A DNA stretch of 26,707 bases from Strigomonas culicis (Eukaryota > Euglenozoa > Kinetoplastea > Trypanosomatida > Trypanosomatidae): the NCBI GenBank assembly GCA_000482145.1, contig AUXH01000232.1, positions 1 through 26,707 on the forward strand, given 5' to 3'. A program made the position numbers and the translations under genes. Positions 25,101 to 26,707 of this stretch are shown here, piece after piece. Within the stretch, counting starts at the first letter, position 1; each line of letters begins with the position of its first letter. A model generated the notes under the pieces. That model saw only the letters and a list, made by a program, of their open reading frames with translations. It was not told the DNA's origin and did no database searches.

Positions 25101-26149
25101 AAAAGGTCAAACTCATTCTTCACTCCTGTGACCACCTCCGTCACTGATGACGATGCTGTCGTGGGAACCTCGGCTGCGACGTCTTCGCTGTGCCGCTGAA
25201 AGATGCGCTCTCTGCCGCTGACGACAGAAAGCGTGCTGTCGGCTGCCGCGCCGCTGCGAAAGATGTACGGATCTCGCTCCACGTTCTTGTGGAACCACAC
25301 ACTGTCCCCGTCAGCATCCGCTGCGCTTACCGGTGTGTGTTCGACGTGCACCGTCACTGTCGAACGCCCAGGGCCCGCACCGGGTGAGTGTACCTTTCCC
25401 ACAGGGCCACTGCATGCCTCATTGGTCGAGGCACGGAGGGACATTGTCAGATACGTCCATTCCGCGTCATTCGACGGTGTGTGAAATGCACGTTGCACTG
25501 CCTGATGATAGGAGAAAAGATCTTTCAAGTTCACCCCACCGCAATAGAACAGATTTTTGCACACCAACGGCGCTACCTTGTCTTGATAAACACGACGAAA
25601 AAGAAGCACACAAAGCTGAAAAATGTAGCTGTAGTCTTTCAAGGTGAAGTATCTATGTGCGCCATCGACGTTGGAAGTCTGCATCACGCGTCGTGGCATA
25701 TCATAACCACACCGTGCAATGTCAAAGAACAGAATAGATGAATGCTGCGCGTCCATTAAGTGATATAACACATACGCAATGTGGGTTTCATCTTCAATGA
25801 GTGTGCGCATCGTCTCGTCATCCGGTGCCAATGGGCTGCTATTGTACCGGCTAGTACACCACGCATGCGGTGCAGTCTCTTCGCCTCCTCCTGACTGACC
25901 CTTGCAAGTCGTTCTTGTCTCTGTCTGTCGACGTGTCAAACTTCTCTCTATCAACGCCACCAGCTTTTCTATGCTCAGGGGCTCACAGCAACCCTTCTCA
26001 TCCCTTCTGGCAGTGCGAAGCACCTTTTCGTCCCCCGAAACACAAGACATATGAACCGTCTTCACAAAAAAGGGATCCTGTATCAACAACTTACAAATGC
26101 AGTCTCCATTATGAGACAACAGATCCACTGACACGCTCATACGATTCAT
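22124..26149 (-). CDS. PI3-kinase (Vps34-like catalytic domain) with internal FYVE-type zinc finger
   Basis: This 1341-residue protein should phosphorylate phosphatidylinositol at the 3 position on endomembranes. The C-terminal kinase shows an ATP-site Lys992 in RILYKKENVEKDQLL (the IFKxGDDLRQDQL counterpart, one residue shorter), catalytic loop DRHSDN at 1159-1164, and HIDFG with Asp1177. The C-terminal helix (SVRQHLSEDLEQSV...IHNIAKF) resembles the end of Vps34, with an insertion at about 1210-1245. A helical segment around 570-660 fits a PIK accessory domain. Residues 357-430 form a FYVE-like finger with eight Cys ligands (366, 368, 385, 388, 393, 396, 425, 428) and SHHCRRCG. The N-terminal 240 residues are unassigned; no C2 domain is obvious. 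Base composition is less GC-rich than its neighbours, most clearly in the 5' half. The ATG follows an acceptor by 34 bases. Confidence 0.88.
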   Translation of the reverse strand: MNRMSVSVDLLSHNGDCICKLLIQDPFFVKTVHMSCVSGDEKVLRTARRDEKGCCEPLSIEKLVALIERSLTRRQTETRTTCKGQSGGGEETAPHAWCTSRYNSSPLAPDDETMRTLIEDETHIAYVLYHLMDAQHSSILFFDIARCGYDMPRRVMQTSNVDGAHRYFTLKDYSYIFQLCVLLFRRVYQDKVAPLVCKNLFYCGGVNLKDLFSYHQAVQRAFHTPSNDAEWTYLTMSLRASTNEACSGPVGKVHSPGAGPGRSTVTVHVEHTPVSAADADGDSVWFHKNVERDPYIFRSGAAADSTLSVVSGRERIFQRHSEDVAAEVPTTASSSVTEVVTGVKNEFDLFGLHNPTWAPNKGHKVCRCGSPFTSSLFYSTQSHHCRRCGVRQCLSCMTKKAPMPFARLTKPTLTPKREAGDQWVCDDCYDLFHMWAAVRFLGALFILADLDFVHVLLCRTACSRWRLAAELLLSEYRTLLHTSRPDFRSASVPLGLLLFNSIPHVVSRRDVPVGEAPWPPPTASGTAPTDLSGSGQQADASRRVAVRPSAAKLAVHPEVALLLLRYIQEEPVLWWEARVQFFLACMITSKIEGKTELSHYHFLCTGSCFKMLPSFFHLAILQHLAQVPFALMQQVPASSLSNTDPCSSLPSLVGCRGFYAVALELLSQQVQRACGCTPSTVPTAASLGAPNARYRLPSSEGSVSSTASAPPLAQRHPPCQRAEQELAVFTLLDLIRRKACVYCTDGASRVADAAPSSAVSDRCPFDGSEVDRMLAALLTEKANVPLVFTTLCALHVDRQNARDRPKEQYYEMWVDKVRSYLPEDTRRGVDATLGFFQHIDRFCQERRAKELSPSALSSCIHNYLQQQSKSDRGGPGAREAAGLDAAPTDARTPTAEGSQEHRYLNFPVPLLHPMQPGVVWRSIQITGTNVLHSEMRPIMFTFCTHVAADLRAYHRAQQQAAAGTDPSTASHAVPGAVSGIGVLPKCYRILYKKENVEKDQLLCVSVRLLLRVLAREQLRPADVARMPDYTVLPLSSTSGLIEVANGFVLSDLRPLKPLQPTTALTESPFVNPNVPIGCAAASAREDDYFYPFNAMSVRRWLLSISGKDAAPTRTRAHAAPTAPLDIVRYLNLCGAKSAAHFLLSARLFLLVNYIFMVCDRHSDNVMLNPEGLYFHIDFGRVFSEMTTSERMTGSYIRIDDAFERAVVECARLQSGRSRPAGRAPPLPPSTRPAACASRSDASCNDAALKEEFYRDVTDWFISVRHHSHMFFLLWSYGVRHKAIHQFASERELAAFMNYRFDRSASRESVRQHLSEDLEQSVGQSTTLDTIHNIAKFVKQLF
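24860..25081 (-). other. FYVE-type zinc finger within the PI3-kinase
   Basis: Residues 357-430 carry the FYVE core SHHCRRCG and four Cys pairs. The first pair is C-x-C rather than C-x2-C, the WxxD box reads WAPN, and the first basic residue of the RHHCR motif is Ser. Zinc binding looks possible; PI3P binding is uncertain. Confidence 0.75.
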
Positions 26150-26183
26150 AACAAACTAAACTACAATTCACAAAAGCAAGCCG

Positions 26184-26213
26184 CTAAAGCAACATATCCA
26201 AAATAAAAAAAGA
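26184..26213 (-). promoter_or_regulatory. T-rich tract and AG splice acceptor of the PI3-kinase gene
   Basis: On the transcript strand a TTTTTTTATTTTGG tract is followed by AG at 26184-26185 (GCTTTAG), leaving a 34-base 5' UTR. Later AGs at 26161-26162 and 26156-26157 are possible alternatives. Confidence 0.55.
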
Positions 26214-26479
26214 CTCAGAGAAATCAAAGATGCAAACGAAACGATAGAAAACAAAAATCTAATCAGTAATTTCAGTTCTACATTCAACACGAAAACAATA
26301 TTTATTCAATACAGTATTCCTCAGCACTCTCCCAAATTCAATCAAATACTCCCCCAAAGCCGATCTGGGCGATGAAAGACGAAAACAAGCAATGGATAGA
26401 GGAAGAAACCTGAAAGAAAAACCAGTGGTATCAAGAAAAAAGAAAAACAGTGGAATCTATAAGATGCGCACAGGTGCAC

Positions 26480-26502
26480 GTGTGTGTGTGTGTGTGTGTG
26501 TG
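26480..26502. repeat. GT dinucleotide repeat in the H2B 3' UTR
   Basis: About eleven GT units lie 17 bases downstream of the H2B stop codon; they are CA units on the transcript strand. Confidence 0.85.
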
Positions 26503-26518
26503 CAGACGCACCCCCACC

Positions 26519-26707
26519 TTAGCGGGAGGACGCGGAGAGCGCCTTGGTGGCCTCGCTCATCGCGTGGCGCGCAAGCTCGGCGGGCAGCACCACGCGCACC
26601 GCCGTCTGCAGCTCGCGCGCGCCAAGCGTGCGCTTCTTGTTCACGCGCACGATCGACGCCGCCTCCGACGCGATGCGCTCGAACAGGTCGTTCACGTAGG
26701 AGTTGAC
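26519..26707 (-). CDS. H2B: Histone H2B, C-terminal part (gene cut by window edge)
   Basis: The last 62 codons and TAA stop of a histone H2B gene are present; the beginning lies beyond the right edge. The visible frame starts [16 protein letters not shown], continues [20 protein letters not shown], and ends [20 protein letters not shown] plus Arg. This covers the alpha-2 helix end, alpha-3 ([12 protein letters not shown]) and alpha-C ([15 protein letters not shown]) of the histone fold. H2B packs with H2A in the nucleosome. VNDLFERIA and [15 protein letters not shown] are typical of kinetoplastid H2B. Histone genes in these organisms often occur in several copies; whether this one is part of an array cannot be seen. 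Confidence 0.95.
   Translation of the reverse strand, partial: VNSYVNDLFERIASEAASIVRVNKKRTLGARELQTAVRVVLPAELARHAMSEATKALSASSR

Larger units (their letters stand above)
26150..26518. other. Intergenic gap between histone H2B and PI3-kinase genes
   Basis: These 369 bases hold the H2B 3' UTR and the PI3-kinase 5' UTR. The region is strongly A-rich on plus at 26150-26290 and has a GT repeat close to the H2B stop. I looked for a histone stem-loop directly after the stop and saw no clear one; trypanosomatid histone mRNAs are polyadenylated. Confidence 0.6.

Noticed and set aside
26392..26706. Plus-strand frame of 104 codons at the right edge
   Set aside because: It overlaps the histone H2B 3' end on the other strand and contains the GT repeat; the H2B match is decisive.
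1..26707. Strand-switch region, tRNA gene, retroposon or other mobile element
   Set aside because: All genes are on one strand, and I saw no tRNA-like box pattern, reverse transcriptase or transposase motif, or long terminal or inverted repeats. A covariance-model scan would settle the tRNA question.

Overview
The window looks like a nuclear chromosome fragment of a trypanosomatid (kinetoplastid flagellate). All nine genes are intronless and on the minus strand, as in a directional polycistronic unit. Short AT-rich gaps carry polypyrimidine tracts followed by AG, as needed for trans-splicing, and no gene has a promoter of its own that I can see. Several products are kinetoplastid types: a UDP-sugar pyrophosphorylase, a KIN-E-like orphan kinesin with calpain-type domains, a FYVE/PI3-kinase fusion, and a divergent histone H2B. 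From memory, UDP-sugar pyrophosphorylase and an H2B gene also lie close together on Leishmania major chromosome 17, which would fit a Leishmaniinae-like relative. The strong contrast between very GC-rich genes and AT-rich gaps, and the many Ala/Gly/acidic insertions, differ from a typical Leishmania locus, so I do not name a genus.

Layout in transcription order (right to left): 3' end of histone H2B (26519-26707, cut by the window edge); FYVE-containing PI3-kinase (22124-26149); steroid 5-alpha-reductase family membrane enzyme (20308-21585); KIN-E-like kinesin with ARM and calpain-III-like domains (15514-19647); a small probably mitochondrial protein of unknown function (14517-14840); NSUN2-like RNA m5C methyltransferase (10897-13959); CEP164-like WW/coiled-coil basal body protein, interrupted by one apparent frameshift (6601-10505); XRN-family 5'-3' exoribonuclease with a C-terminal membrane hairpin and a RanBP2-type zinc finger (3072-6200); UDP-sugar pyrophosphorylase ending in the peroxisomal/glycosomal signal SKL (285-2690). 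A 46-base CT tract near the left edge (minus-strand sense) probably serves the next gene outside the window.

The genes do not form a metabolic operon; neighbours in such units are usually functionally unrelated. CEP164 and the kinesin both point to basal body/flagellum biology, NSUN2 and XRN to RNA metabolism, and the PI3-kinase and reductase to membranes and lipids. The points most worth a second look are the membrane-anchored XRN nuclease, the lipid kinase with its own (atypical) FYVE finger, the ARM insertion in the kinesin, the SKL terminus of the sugar pyrophosphorylase, and the frameshift in CEP164. I found no tRNA or rRNA genes, transposons, CRISPR arrays or viral sequence.
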